Positions 26,763 through 35,914 of a stretch of 64,000 bases of DNA are shown here, one piece after another. The stretch lies in contig NZ_CP076128.1 in NCBI RefSeq assembly GCF_018736065.1, positions 868,001 to 932,000 on the forward strand, written 5' to 3'. The stretch's first letter is position 1, and every line of letters starts with the position of its first letter. Both the position numbers and the translations under genes were made by a program. The DNA comes from Flammeovirga kamogawensis (lineage in GTDB: Bacteria > Bacteroidota > Bacteroidia > Cytophagales > Flammeovirgaceae). The notes under the pieces are model-generated. The model worked only from the letters and a program-made list of their open reading frames with translations, made no database searches and had not been told where the DNA came from.

Positions 26763-28106
26763 TTATAATGTCTCATAAGAATGCTCATCCATAAAGGCCG
26801 TTGTGAAATGACCTGATTTATAAACATCATTATCCATTAATCTTAAGTGGAAAGGAATTGTAGTTTTAATACCTTCAATTACAAACTCACCTAAAGCACG
26901 TTTCATTCTTTTAATTGCTTCTTCTCTTGTTTCAGCGGTAACAATCAATTTCGCAATCATTGAATCATAATTAGATGGAATTGTATACCCAGTATAAACA
27001 TGAGTATCAACTCTTACACCTGGTCCGCCAGGTATATGTAATGTTGTGATTTTACCAGGACAAGGTCTAAAATCATTAGCAGGATCCTCCGCATTAATTC
27101 TACACTCGATAGAATGGAACATTGGAGAATAATTTTTTCCTGAGATTTTATCACCAGCAGCTACTTTAATTTGCTCTCTGATAAGATCAAAACCTGTTAC
27201 TTGTTCAGTTACAGGATGTTCTACTTGGATACGAGTATTCATTTCCATGAAGTAGAAATCACCATATTTATCTAAAAGAAATTCAACAGTTCCAGCACCT
27301 TCGTATTTAATACGTTCAGCACCAGCAATTGCTGCCTTACCCATTTTTTCACGAATTTCTTCGTTTAAAGCTGGAGAAGGAACTTCTTCAGTTAATTTTT
27401 GATGACGACGTTGAATAGAACAGTCTCTTTCTGATAAGTGGCACGCTTTACCGTAGCTATCACCTATAATTTGAATTTCAACATGACGAGGTTCTACAAC
27501 GAATTTTTCAAGGTACATACCGTCGTTACCGAAAGCAGCTGCAGATTCTTGACGAGCAGAATCCCAAGCTTTTTGGAATTCAGAAGGCTCATTAATAATA
27601 CGCATACCACGTCCGCCACCACCAGCAGTCGCTTTGATAATTACAGGATATCCAATTTTTTCTGCGATTTGCTTACCTTCTTCAACAGAAGCTAATAAAC
27701 CTTCAGAACCTGGAATAGTAGGCACACCTGCTTCTTTCATTGTTGCTTTAGCTGTAGCTTTATCGCCCATGCGATTAATCATATCAGCAGAAGCACCAAT
27801 AAATTTGATGTTATTTTCAGCACAAATTGCTGAGAACTGAGCATTTTCTGATAAGAAACCATAACCGGGATGGATTGCATCACAATTAGTAATTTCTGCA
27901 GCAGCTAAAATGTTCGGTATGTTTAAATACGAATCAGTACTACTTGCAGGTCCGATACAAACAGCTTCATCAGCAAATCGAACATGCAAAGAATCTTTAT
28001 CAGCAGTAGAGTAAACAGCTACAGTCTTAATCCCCATCTCATTACAAGTACGGATAACACGAAGAGCAATTTCGCCTCTATTTGCTATTAATATTTTATT
28101 GAACAC
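26763..28106 (-). CDS. accC: Acetyl-CoA carboxylase, biotin carboxylase subunit
   Basis: ATP-dependent carboxylation of biotin on AccB, the first half of the malonyl-CoA-forming reaction. The 447 residues match Acc[21 protein letters not shown] starts the N-terminal domain, ATP-grasp motifs include [13 protein letters not shown] and [16 protein letters not shown], and the C-terminal domain includes ECRINAED. It lies 62 bases downstream of accB and ends at a terminator. The carboxyltransferase subunits accA and accD are not in the window. Confidence 0.98.
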   Translation of the reverse strand: MFNKILIANRGEIALRVIRTCNEMGIKTVAVYSTADKDSLHVRFADEAVCIGPASSTDSYLNIPNILAAAEITNCDAIHPGYGFLSENAQFSAICAENNIKFIGASADMINRMGDKATAKATMKEAGVPTIPGSEGLLASVEEGKQIAEKIGYPVIIKATAGGGGRGMRIINEPSEFQKAWDSARQESAAAFGNDGMYLEKFVVEPRHVEIQIIGDSYGKACHLSERDCSIQRRHQKLTEEVPSPALNEEIREKMGKAAIAGAERIKYEGAGTVEFLLDKYGDFYFMEMNTRIQVEHPVTEQVTGFDLIREQIKVAAGDKISGKNYSPMFHSIECRINAEDPANDFRPCPGKITTLHIPGGPGVRVDTHVYTGYTIPSNYDSMIAKLIVTAETREEAIKRMKRALGEFVIEGIKTTIPFHLRLMDNDVYKSGHFTTAFMDEHSYETL

Positions 28107-28168
28107 GATAGTCCCAATTTTTAGTGATAAAATTGTTAAAAAGCTGTCTTATATGTAAGAATATAAGA

Positions 28169-28672
28169 CTAAGCTGGATCTACCAAGTACAATGGCTGAT
28201 CGTATTCAACTGGTGACATATTGTCAACAAGGATCTTAACGATTTTACCTGATACTTCAGATTCAATTTCGTTGAATAATTTCATTGCTTCGATGATACA
28301 AACAACGTCTCCTTTTTTCACTGAATCTCCTACGTTTACGAACATATCAGAATCAGGGTTTGGAGCAGTATAGAATGTACCAATCATTGGCGACTTGATC
28401 TCAATGTAGTTTGAAGTGTCTGCCGCTGGTGCTTCTACTGCAGGTGTTGCTGCTTCTACTGCTGGTGCAGATGAAGGAAGTTCAGCTGCAGGTGCTGCTG
28501 CTAAAGGAGCAACAGGTTGTGCTGCTAAAACTGGTGCTGCTACAGGTGTAGCTGCTATAGCCTCTGCATTACGTTTAACGTGAAGTTTGATTTCTGCAGT
28601 TTCTACATTTACTTCTTGCAAACCTGAGTTTGCAATAAAGCTAATCAGATCTTTTACCTCTGGTGCTTTCAT
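28169..28672 (-). CDS. accB: Acetyl-CoA carboxylase, biotin carboxyl carrier protein
   Basis: Carries biotin between AccC and the carboxyltransferase. From the ATG at 28672 the protein is 167 residues, starting [21 protein letters not shown] flexible Ala/Pro-rich linker runs over about residues 38-85, then the biotinyl domain with EAMKLFNE; Lys131 is the biotinylation site. A longer frame (18 more residues) has no family support. It is placed between efp and accC on the same strand. Confidence 0.97.
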   Translation of the reverse strand: MKAPEVKDLISFIANSGLQEVNVETAEIKLHVKRNAEAIAATPVAAPVLAAQPVAPLAAAPAAELPSSAPAVEAATPAVEAPAADTSNYIEIKSPMIGTFYTAPNPDSDMFVNVGDSVKKGDVVCIIEAMKLFNEIESEVSGKIVKILVDNMSPVEYDQPLYLVDPA

Positions 28673-28747
28673 AATGTGATAGTGTGTGATATTGAATGTA
28701 CAACTAAATATAAGTTGCTTTTTCAACCTTTTGTTGATTAAATACTA

Positions 28748-29314
28748 TTATTTTTTGACACGTTCTACATAAGAACGGTCTTGTGTATTCACTTTGATTA
28801 CATCTCCTGTATCGCAGAATAATGGGACATAGATAATTGCTCCAGTTTCTAACGTTGCAGGTTTTAATGTATTCGTTGCAGTATCGCCTTTAATACCAGG
28901 CTCAGAATAAGTAATTTCTAATTCAACAAACTGAGAAAGTTCGCATCCTATTACTTCTTCTTCTTCTGCATGGAATAAGATATCAACATTCATTCCATCT
29001 TGTAACAAATCATTGTTTGGCACTTGATCTTCTGGTAATGCTACCTCTTCCCAAGTAGATGTATCCATGAAATGGAAACCCATATCATCTTTATATGAAT
29101 ATTGATGTTGTCTTCTTTCAATACGAGCTGTAGTGACTTTATGACCTGCAGAGAAAGTATTATCAATTACTTTTCCTGTACGCACACTCTTTAATTTTGT
29201 ACGAACAAAAGCAGGACCTTTACCTGGTTTTACATGCTGGAATTCAACAATTTGAAAAATATCATTGTTGTAAACCAAGCATAAACCGTTTTTAAAATCA
29301 GCTGTAGATGCCAT
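28748..29314 (-). CDS. efp: Translation elongation factor P
   Basis: Relieves ribosome stalling at polyproline. The 188 residues have the three beta-barrel domains of EF-P: KOW-like N-domain with VKPGKGPAFVR, where Lys32 is at the tip that is modified in many bacteria, then an OB domain and the C-terminal signature LKPATLETGAIIYVPLFCDTGDVIKVNTQD. No EpmA/EpmB or other modification gene is adjacent. It has its own -7 element and precedes accB-accC. Confidence 0.98.
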   Translation of the reverse strand: MASTADFKNGLCLVYNNDIFQIVEFQHVKPGKGPAFVRTKLKSVRTGKVIDNTFSAGHKVTTARIERRQHQYSYKDDMGFHFMDTSTWEEVALPEDQVPNNDLLQDGMNVDILFHAEEEEVIGCELSQFVELEITYSEPGIKGDTATNTLKPATLETGAIIYVPLFCDTGDVIKVNTQDRSYVERVKK

Positions 29315-29375
29315 ATATATCTTTAATTATTATTCTAAATCAATCTAAAATTAGTCGGATTTTCAAATCTAACCA

Positions 29376-29383
29376 CAAAAATA
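29376..29383 (-). promoter_or_regulatory. Promoter -7 element for efp-accB-accC
   Basis: Read on the minus strand, TATTTTTG matches TAnnTTTG, about 60 bases before the efp start and just after the fabH stop. Confidence 0.5.
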
Positions 29384-29394
29384 CAAATATTTAA

Positions 29395-30381
29395 TTAGTA
29401 TGCCCACTTTACATAAGCTGCACCCCAAGTAAATCCGCCTCCAAAGGCTGCTAATACTAAATTATCACCCTTTTTTAACTTATTTTCATAATCCATTAAA
29501 CATAAAGGTATAGTTGCAGCGGTAGTATTTCCATATTTATGGATGTTCATCATCACTTTTTCCTCTCCTACACCCATTCTGTTTGCTGTAGCGTCAATAA
29601 TTCTCTTATTAGCTTGATGAGGTACTAAATAAGCAATATCATCACCTTTAAGATTATTACGCTCCATAATTTCTGCAGATACATCTGCCATAGAAACAAC
29701 TGCGTATTTAAACACATGCATTCCTGCTTGGTAGATATAGTGCATTTTATTATCAATTGACTCGTGCGTTGCTGGCATTCTACTACCTCCACCTTTCATA
29801 TAAAGGTAATCTTCACCAACACCATCACTTTTCAATACAAAATCTCTAATTCCTTCTTCAGCTTCTGTAGGTTCTAATAATACAGCACCTGCACCATCAC
29901 CGAATAAAACACAAGTTGTACGATCAGTATAGTCTACAATACTAGACATCTTATCTGCACCTACAACAATTACTTTTTTATATTTTCCAGTTTCTATAAA
30001 CTGTGAGCCTGTACTTAATGCATACAAAAAGCCAGAACAAGCTGCACCTAAATCAAAACTAAAAGAATTATCTGCTCCAACTCCCTTAGCAATAATATTT
30101 GATGTTGCAGGGAAAAACATATCTGGAGTTACTGTAGCACAAATAATAAGATCAATATCTAATGGATCTGTATTTGTCTTTTCTAAAAGCTGTTGTACAG
30201 CCTTAATACCCATATAAGAAGAACCTAAACCTTCTCCTTTTAAGATATGCCTTTCAGAAATACCCGTCCTTTCTAAGATCCACTGGTCATTAGTATCAAC
30301 CATTGTTTCTAATTCCTTATTTGTAAGGATATAATCCGGAACGTATCCTCCAACTCCCTTTATTGCCGCTTTTATTGCCAT
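29395..30381 (-). CDS. fabH: 3-oxoacyl-ACP synthase III
   Basis: Initiates fatty-acid synthesis by condensing acetyl- or branched acyl-CoA with malonyl-ACP. The 328 residues are full length, with the catalytic triad Cys115 ([12 protein letters not shown]), His255 (VPHQAN) and Asn285 (KYGNTTAAT). Thiolase-fold motifs such as [14 protein letters not shown] are present. It lies between rpmF and efp; a terminator upstream (after rpmF) and a -7 box give it an independent start of transcription. Confidence 0.98.
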   Translation of the reverse strand: MAIKAAIKGVGGYVPDYILTNKELETMVDTNDQWILERTGISERHILKGEGLGSSYMGIKAVQQLLEKTNTDPLDIDLIICATVTPDMFFPATSNIIAKGVGADNSFSFDLGAACSGFLYALSTGSQFIETGKYKKVIVVGADKMSSIVDYTDRTTCVLFGDGAGAVLLEPTEAEEGIRDFVLKSDGVGEDYLYMKGGGSRMPATHESIDNKMHYIYQAGMHVFKYAVVSMADVSAEIMERNNLKGDDIAYLVPHQANKRIIDATANRMGVGEEKVMMNIHKYGNTTAATIPLCLMDYENKLKKGDNLVLAAFGGGFTWGAAYVKWAY

Positions 30382-30445
30382 AGTTCTATTGGTATTTCTT
30401 TGTAATTTTTTGATTTTGCCTTAATCAAAATTCTATTTCAAAAGG

Positions 30446-30453
30446 CAAAGATA
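30446..30453 (-). promoter_or_regulatory. Promoter -7 element for fabH
   Basis: Minus-strand TATCTTTG matches TAnnTTTG, about 65 bases before the fabH start and downstream of the rpmF terminator. Confidence 0.55.
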
Positions 30454-30482
30454 AACAACTCTTGCAATTTCCATATAAAGTA

Positions 30483-30516
30483 TAAAAAAAAGCCAATTCC
30501 TTTTTAGGAATTGGCT
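30483..30516 (-). terminator. Intrinsic terminator after rpmF
   Basis: A perfect 12-bp stem (30516-30505 region pairing with 30490-30501, core AAGCCAATTCCT) with a 4-base loop is followed on the minus strand by a T-rich run. It splits the conserved DUF177-rpmF pair from fabH. Confidence 0.9.
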
Positions 30517-30536
30517 TGATTTTGAGCAGTTTAAAA

Positions 30537-30743
30537 CTACTCAGCAGTTTCGTCTACATCTACAGAGTTATCGATAACCACTTGGCCACGATAATACATT
30601 TTACCATCTGCCCAGAATGCACGGTGTCTTACGTGTGCTTCACCAGTAGATTGGCAAAAAGAGATTGTAGGTTTATCCATCTTAAGGTGCGTTCTACGCT
30701 TACCTCTACTTGCTTTCGAAATTCTCGATTTAGGATGTGCCAT
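30537..30743 (-). CDS. rpmF: 50S ribosomal protein L32 (zinc-less form)
   Basis: Small ribosomal protein bL32 of 68 residues, starting MAHPKSRISKASRGKRRTHLKM. The central region reads FCQSTGEAHVRHRAFWADGKMYYRGQVV. Only one cysteine remains where zinc-binding L32 has CxxC...CxxC, so this is a C-minus form of the kind seen in Bacteroidetes. It is paired with DUF177 upstream, the common bacterial arrangement. Confidence 0.97.
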   Translation of the reverse strand: MAHPKSRISKASRGKRRTHLKMDKPTISFCQSTGEAHVRHRAFWADGKMYYRGQVVIDNSVDVDETAE

Positions 30744-30762
30744 CTTTAATTCTTAATATATA

Positions 30763-31299
30763 TCACTTGAGTTTTTTCAAAATATCCCAACGAGGATCAG
30801 AAGGTTTTTCTTCTTCATTCTCGTCTTGATCATCCACCTCTTCCTCGATTTCATCATCTTCTAAAGTTGAATAGAATACATCTTCTAATTCATCTTCATC
30901 AGGGTGCAAACGTTTAGTTGGCAATGATACTGCTATTAAATCATATAAGATTTGTGCAAAATCTAAATTTGATTCATTGAAAGGGATTTTAAATAAATCA
31001 TCTTCCAACATTTCAAAATGGTCAGAAAATTTAAAGAATACCTTTTGCTCTGCAGCTAAAGTATCTTCATACTCTCTTAGACTTCTATCACTTAATAGCT
31101 TAATTTTTGCATCTAATAAAATGTCTACATCAATAGACGTTTCACTTTTTGCAAGGTGCAATATCGCCTTTCCTGAGATATTTTCCATCAATTCAGATTC
31201 AAATATTTCTAAAAGTTTCGACGTTAACTCCAATTCGAACTGATGCTTGCCATTTTTCAGACCACCAATTCCTATACTATATGCTTTTTTCTTATTCAC
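30763..31299 (-). CDS. DUF177 (YceD-family) protein
   Basis: The 178 residues include GIGGLKNGKHQFELELTSKLLEIFE at the start, ISGKAILHLAKSETSIDVDILLDAKIKLLSDRSLREYED in the middle and a very acidic C-terminal third. The family is encoded next to rpmF in many bacteria and plants and is implicated in 23S rRNA accumulation and ribosome assembly. The first half of the pair likely shares its promoter with rpmF, 19 bases downstream. Confidence 0.9.
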   Translation of the reverse strand: MNKKKAYSIGIGGLKNGKHQFELELTSKLLEIFESELMENISGKAILHLAKSETSIDVDILLDAKIKLLSDRSLREYEDTLAAEQKVFFKFSDHFEMLEDDLFKIPFNESNLDFAQILYDLIAVSLPTKRLHPDEDELEDVFYSTLEDDEIEEEVDDQDENEEEKPSDPRWDILKKLK

Positions 31300-31319
31300 C
31301 TTATCTGTGATTTGGCTTG

Positions 31320-31327
31320 CAAAATTA
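31320..31327 (-). promoter_or_regulatory. Promoter -7 element for DUF177-rpmF
   Basis: Minus-strand TAATTTTG matches TAnnTTTG, 20 bases before the DUF177 start. Confidence 0.6.
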
Positions 31328-31402
31328 CTAAATCAAATCTGCATAAGAAAGAAAAATTCATTATTTCGTCCGCAATTATACAAATTTAATTTAAAAGACT
31401 CT

Positions 31403-31410
31403 TAATTTTG
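31403..31410 (+). promoter_or_regulatory. Promoter -7 element for rsmE
   Basis: TAATTTTG matches TAnnTTTG. A TTG at 31408 that could open the frame lies inside it, supporting the ATG at 31450. Confidence 0.6.
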
Positions 31411-31449
31411 TATGTACATACGTTCAAAATCAATAAAAAGATACCATTT

Positions 31450-32154
31450 ATGAGACTTTTTTATCATCCTAATATAGATCCTAACAGTCAAGAAGTTGTT
31501 TTACAAGCTGAAGACTCCAAACATATTGTCCGAGTTCTTAGAATGAAGCAAGGTGATGAGCTTCAGTTAATGGATGGTAAAGGTTTTCGATATACTTGTA
31601 ACATTAAAGACGCTAACCAAAAAAAATGTCTTGTAACTATAAATAATGTAGAGGAATTACCTCAAGTTGCTGCAAATGTACATATAGGTATTGCTCCTAC
31701 TAAGAACATGGACAGAATTGAGTTTTTCTTAGAAAAAGCGATAGAGATTGGTGTTGCATCAATTACTTTCTTCTATTCTACACATTCTGAAAGAAAAAAC
31801 TTAAAGTTAGAAAGGTTAGAGCGTATAGCAGTAAGTGCTATGAAACAGTCTAGAAAATATTGGCTACCTCAATTATCACTTGCTAAAAATTTAGATGAGG
31901 TATTTTCATCATCTATAAAAAATAAATATATCGCTTACGTTCCTACTTCAGCAACTGAAAACTTATTTCAGAAATTAACCGCTAATGAAGATACATTAGT
32001 ATTGGTTGGACCTGAAGGTGGTTTTAGTGAAGAAGAAGCTGAAAAAGCCAAAGAAAATGGTTTTAACTGGGTTAGTTTAGGAACAGAAAGATTAAGAACT
32101 GAGACAGCGGGAATTGTAGCTGTGCAAATGATGAATATGTCTTATTTGAAATAA
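31450..32154 (+). CDS. rsmE: 16S rRNA (uracil-1498-N3)-methyltransferase
   Basis: SPOUT-class methyltransferase that modifies U1498 of 16S rRNA near the decoding site. From the ATG at 31450 it has 234 residues: N-terminal PUA-like domain starting MRLFYHPNIDPN with HIVRVLRMKQGDE, then the knot domain with KNMDRIEFFLEKAIEIGV, ERLERIAVSAMKQSRKYWLP, LVGPEGGFSEEEAEKA and SLGTERLRTETAGI. It is divergent from DUF177-rpmF. Confidence 0.95.
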   Translation: MRLFYHPNIDPNSQEVVLQAEDSKHIVRVLRMKQGDELQLMDGKGFRYTCNIKDANQKKCLVTINNVEELPQVAANVHIGIAPTKNMDRIEFFLEKAIEIGVASITFFYSTHSERKNLKLERLERIAVSAMKQSRKYWLPQLSLAKNLDEVFSSSIKNKYIAYVPTSATENLFQKLTANEDTLVLVGPEGGFSEEEAEKAKENGFNWVSLGTERLRTETAGIVAVQMMNMSYLK

Positions 32155-32222
32155 TTAAAAATTTATCATTAAATTAGATTAGGTCTAATTTTAAGACTTT
32201 TGATATTCTAATAAACCGTACC

Positions 32223-32891
32223 ATGAAGAAAATCTTATTTGTTCTTTTTATATCATTCTTATCACTCAATGTTTTTGCTCAAAATCAAAGAGGTTATTCT
32301 CTTAAAATTGCAAAAGTAAAATATAGTGGTGGTGGCGATTGGTATGCTAACAAAACAGCATTACCCAATTTAGCAGATTATTGTAATGATTATTTAGGTA
32401 CTAGTATAGATGTAGATGATGAAATTGTTGAAATTGGAAGTCCTGAGCTTTTCAATTATGCATATGTATATTTAACTGGTCATGGTAATGTAGTTTTTTC
32501 TGATAGTGATGCCGAAAACTTACGAAATTACCTTTCTGGTGGTGGCTTTCTTCATATTGATGACAATTATGGGCTTGATAAATTTATTCGCCTTGAAATG
32601 AAAAAGGTATTCCCAGAGTTAGACTTTGTTGAAATACCTTTTGATCACCCTATCTATCATCAAGTATTTGATTTCCCAAATGGGCTTCCAAAAATTCATG
32701 AACATGATGGTAAACCAGCCCAAGGATTTGGATTAGTATATGATGGTAGACTAATCTGCTTTTATAGTTTTGAATCTGACCTTGGCAATGGATGGGAAGA
32801 TCCTAGTATTCATAGAGACCCTGAAGAAGTAAGAAGTAAGGCTCTCCAAATGGGAACTAACATTATTTCTTTCGCATTAACTGACTTTTAA
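32223..32891 (+). CDS. DUF4159 domain secreted protein
   Basis: The 222-residue exported protein (signal MKKILFVLFISFLSLNVFAQ) carries the DUF4159 domain: AKVKYSGGGDWYANKTALPNLADYC, YVYLTGHGNVVFSD, LRNYLSGGGFLHIDDNYGLD and FDHPIYHQVFDFPNGLPKIHEH. The fold resembles glutamine-amidotransferase-like / ThuA flavodoxin-type domains. Function is unknown; in Bacteroidetes it is commonly a stand-alone secreted protein. No clear operon partner was identified. Confidence 0.88.
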   Translation: MKKILFVLFISFLSLNVFAQNQRGYSLKIAKVKYSGGGDWYANKTALPNLADYCNDYLGTSIDVDDEIVEIGSPELFNYAYVYLTGHGNVVFSDSDAENLRNYLSGGGFLHIDDNYGLDKFIRLEMKKVFPELDFVEIPFDHPIYHQVFDFPNGLPKIHEHDGKPAQGFGLVYDGRLICFYSFESDLGNGWEDPSIHRDPEEVRSKALQMGTNIISFALTDF

Positions 32892-32959
32892 TCTATTTTT
32901 CTTGTTTGATGATGACTTTCCTATTTGATTTGCACTGTTTTTAGAAAAATAGAGGAATT

Positions 32960-33985
32960 ATGACGTTGCAAGATAGAATTGATGCTTTCGTAGCATTAGG
33001 TGATAAACTAAGAACTTTAGATGAAGAAACTGCATCAATGCTTTCAAGAAGAGCAAATGATGGAAACGGTTGGTTCGATAATAATACTGTAAGTAATGCT
33101 ATAACTGGCATTTCTAAAATGTTAGAACGTGATGTTCTTAATGAATGGGTTGTTAAATACCCTTCTGATAATATGGCTACTCCAAAAAGAGTGCTTATTG
33201 TTATGGCTGGAAACATACCTGCAGTAGGATTTCATGATGCATTATGCACTTTAATTACTGGTAATATATTAATGGCCAAGTTAAGTTCATCAGATACTTT
33301 TTTGATGACTATTCTTTTTACTTGGTTAAAAGAAATTGAACCAAGGTTTAATGACAAAATAGTTATTCTTGATGCACCTATTAAAGAAATAGATAAAGTT
33401 ATAGCTACTGGTTCTGACAATAGCTCTCGTTATTTTGTAAAGTATTTCAATAAATACCCTAATATCATTCGTCAAAACAGGTCATCTGTTGCAGTTATAC
33501 GTGGTGATGAGAGTAAAGAAACACTTGCAAAATTAGCTAATGACATCTTCCTATATTACGGTTTAGGCTGTAGGAATATTTCAAAAATATATACTCCTAA
33601 AGATTATGACCATACTTTATTGATGGCTGCTTTGGAAGATGCTGCAAAAGAAACGATCATCAATCATAAATATGCAAACAATTACGATTACAATAAGTCT
33701 ATTTATTTAATCAATAAAATTGAGCATTTAGATAATGGCGGACTGATTTTAACAGAGTCTGCAGAGATGGTATCTCCTATTTCTGTCCTTTATTATGAAA
33801 CCTATGAAAATGGGCAAGATCTAAAAGTTAAGATTGATCAAAATAAAGATAAAATACAGTGTATTGTTACAGATGGAAGATGGTTAGCAGATTCTGAAGA
33901 TTTTGGTTTAGCACAATTTCCTGCTGTAGACACTTATGCTGATGATGTTGACACAATGGAATTCCTATCTCCTATTTTAGCATAA
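32960..33985 (+). CDS. LuxC-like acyl-CoA reductase
   Basis: An NADPH-dependent reductase of the LuxC family that converts acyl-CoA or acyl-thioester to aldehyde. The 341 residues show VLIVMAGNIPAVGFHDALCTLITGN (cofactor-binding start), RSSVAVIRGDES, and the nucleophile region YYGLGCRNISKIY with Cys204. It is shorter than Vibrio LuxC (about 480) but matches the shortened 'acyl-CoA reductase' common in Bacteroidetes. No LuxE/LuxD or ferredoxin gene is beside it. The glycosyltransferase begins one base after its stop, so the two are probably cotranscribed. Confidence 0.85.
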   Translation: MTLQDRIDAFVALGDKLRTLDEETASMLSRRANDGNGWFDNNTVSNAITGISKMLERDVLNEWVVKYPSDNMATPKRVLIVMAGNIPAVGFHDALCTLITGNILMAKLSSSDTFLMTILFTWLKEIEPRFNDKIVILDAPIKEIDKVIATGSDNSSRYFVKYFNKYPNIIRQNRSSVAVIRGDESKETLAKLANDIFLYYGLGCRNISKIYTPKDYDHTLLMAALEDAAKETIINHKYANNYDYNKSIYLINKIEHLDNGGLILTESAEMVSPISVLYYETYENGQDLKVKIDQNKDKIQCIVTDGRWLADSEDFGLAQFPAVDTYADDVDTMEFLSPILA

Positions 33986-33986
33986 A

Positions 33987-35099
33987 ATGAAGATTGTTTT
34001 AGCTTCAGTTTTAAAACCTGTTAATGATAGCAGAGTATATGAAAAAATTGGACTATCACTTTCAAAAATTATAAATAGTGAGATTCATATTTTAGGAACT
34101 TCAACATTTAAAAATACGGTTCCTGTTAAAAATATTACATTTCACCCTTATAATAAAATGGATAAAAAGCCTACTCGAATAACTACGAGTAGGCTTTTTC
34201 TATCATTAATAAATGAGATTAAACCAGACATTCTCATTGTACATACAATTGAACTCTTACCTGCCTTACTATATTATAAATTTTATAATAGAAAGGTGAA
34301 AATTGTATACGATATGCTTGAAAATTACCCTTTCAATTTTCGGTATCAACAATTTAGATCACCACTAAAATCTAAAATCCTTTCTACTTTAAGTAATCTG
34401 ATTGAAAAAGTATCATATCCCTTTTTATCATATATTTTTTTAGCAGAAAAGACTTATTTAAAAGAAAAAAAACTTCCTCTTTCAAAGAGTGTAATTTTAG
34501 AAAACAAGTATAGTCCAATTCATCATTTTACAAAAAAAAAGAAAGAGGAATTTAATACAATATCTTTTGTTTTTTGCGGGAGTCTAACAAAAATATTCGG
34601 CGTAGTAGAAGTTATAAAATGGTTTTCTGGTTTAAGTAGTTGCAATTCTATATTAAATTATAAACTTACCATAATTGGTAAAGCATATGAAAGTGATGTC
34701 ATTCAAGCTTTAGATAAGTTTGCTCAAAACAATAAACTTGTACAGTGTATTGGGGTGAAAGAATTTGTTCCGCATGAAGATATTATTAGAGAAATGTTCT
34801 CGTGTGATTTTGTATTATTACCCTACCCCGAAAACCAATGCACCACAAATTGCATTCCTACAAAGTTGTATGAATGCCTTGCTTTAGGAGTCCCTATGAT
34901 TACACAAGAAAATTTATTATGGAAAAAAGTATGTAAAGAATCTAATGGGAGTTTGTTTATTGACTTTAAACAACCTATTGAGATTAAGTCATTTGAGCAA
35001 AAAATTAAATCTTTTACGCCTTATCCAAATGGTATAGATCAAAAAGCATTTTGGTATAGTGAAGAAAAAAAATTGTTGAATATCATTGAAACCTTATAA
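33987..35099 (+). CDS. GT-B glycosyltransferase (family 4-like)
   Basis: The 370 residues have a GT-B layout: N-terminal Rossmann half with KPVNDSRVYEKIGLSLSK and KPDILIVHTIELLPALLYYK, and a C-terminal half with FVFCGSLTKIFGVVEVI, LTIIGKAYESD and the nucleotide-sugar region PYPENQCTTNCIPTKLYECL. It likely transfers a sugar to an envelope glycan; donor and acceptor are unknown. An inverted repeat that looks like an intrinsic terminator is embedded in codons 60-71. The gene is otherwise intact in frame and follows the acyl-CoA reductase by one base. Confidence 0.82.
   Translation: MKIVLASVLKPVNDSRVYEKIGLSLSKIINSEIHILGTSTFKNTVPVKNITFHPYNKMDKKPTRITTSRLFLSLINEIKPDILIVHTIELLPALLYYKFYNRKVKIVYDMLENYPFNFRYQQFRSPLKSKILSTLSNLIEKVSYPFLSYIFLAEKTYLKEKKLPLSKSVILENKYSPIHHFTKKKKEEFNTISFVFCGSLTKIFGVVEVIKWFSGLSSCNSILNYKLTIIGKAYESDVIQALDKFAQNNKLVQCIGVKEFVPHEDIIREMFSCDFVLLPYPENQCTTNCIPTKLYECLALGVPMITQENLLWKKVCKESNGSLFIDFKQPIEIKSFEQKIKSFTPYPNGIDQKAFWYSEEKKLLNIIETL
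34164..34199 (+). terminator. Terminator-like hairpin inside the glycosyltransferase gene
   Basis: A perfect 14-bp stem, AAAAAGCCTACTCG (34164-34177) with its complement (34186-34199), has an 8-base loop and ends TTTTTC. It lies about 180 bases into the coding sequence, so it could act as an attenuator between the acyl-CoA reductase and glycosyltransferase. Function is not demonstrated. Confidence 0.5.
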
Positions 35100-35141
35100 A
35101 TTGCACATCACTTTAAATTATTACGACCTATATAATCCAGT

Positions 35142-35795
35142 ATGTTTAGTAATTCAGAAGAAAATTATTTAAAAACGATATATCATCTATCTGGTGCTAC
35201 AGATCCGGTTAGTACAAATGCAATTGCAGATGCACTTCATACAAAACCTGCCTCTGTTACTGATATGATTAAAAAACTTAATACAAAAGAAGTTATTAAT
35301 TATCAGAAATATAAAGGAACAACGTTAACTGAGAAGGGCAAAAAGGCTGCTTTACGCATAATTAGAAAACATAGATTATGGGAAGTATTTTTACTTGAAA
35401 AGTTAGAGTTTAACTGGGATGAAGTACATGAAGTTGCTGAACAATTAGAACATATACAATCACAAAGAATGATTGAACGTTTGGACCATTTTCTTGGTTA
35501 CCCGAAGCATGACCCACATGGTGATCCGATCCCTGATGAAAACGGTAATTTTAGTACTTTAGAAGCTACCAAGTTAAGTGAACTAAATATTAATGAAAAA
35601 GGTACCGTTGTAGCTGTAAAAGATGAAAGCAGTAGTTTATTGCAATATTTAGACAAAGTAGGGATCGGTATTGGCTCAGAAATTCAAGTTCTTGATAAAA
35701 TTGAATTCGATAAATCTTTGGAAATAAAGATAAATGCTAGGGAAAAGAAAATAATTTCAGCTTTAGTGTCTCAAAATATTTTAATAAAGCTGTAA
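35142..35795 (+). CDS. DtxR/MntR-family metal-dependent repressor
   Basis: The 217 residues start with a winged helix (SEENYLKTIYHLSGATDPVSTNAIADAL...PASVTDMIKKL), followed by the dimerisation and metal-binding domain (RKHRLWEVFLLEKLEFNWDEVHEVAEQLEHIQS) and a C-terminal SH3-like FeoA domain (about 145-217). Members repress Mn or Fe uptake genes when metal is bound. No metal transporter lies next to it, so the regulon is elsewhere; whether it senses Fe or Mn cannot be decided here. Confidence 0.92.
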   Translation: MFSNSEENYLKTIYHLSGATDPVSTNAIADALHTKPASVTDMIKKLNTKEVINYQKYKGTTLTEKGKKAALRIIRKHRLWEVFLLEKLEFNWDEVHEVAEQLEHIQSQRMIERLDHFLGYPKHDPHGDPIPDENGNFSTLEATKLSELNINEKGTVVAVKDESSSLLQYLDKVGIGIGSEIQVLDKIEFDKSLEIKINAREKKIISALVSQNILIKL

Positions 35796-35914
35796 TTGAA
35801 ATATGAAGTGTTCTCCTGTAGAATTACTTTTTATATTTTAAATGATATAATCCTTATCTCTACATCAATTTTAGAAAAAAAATCAATCATAAATAGCACA
35901 AAAATATAAACAGA

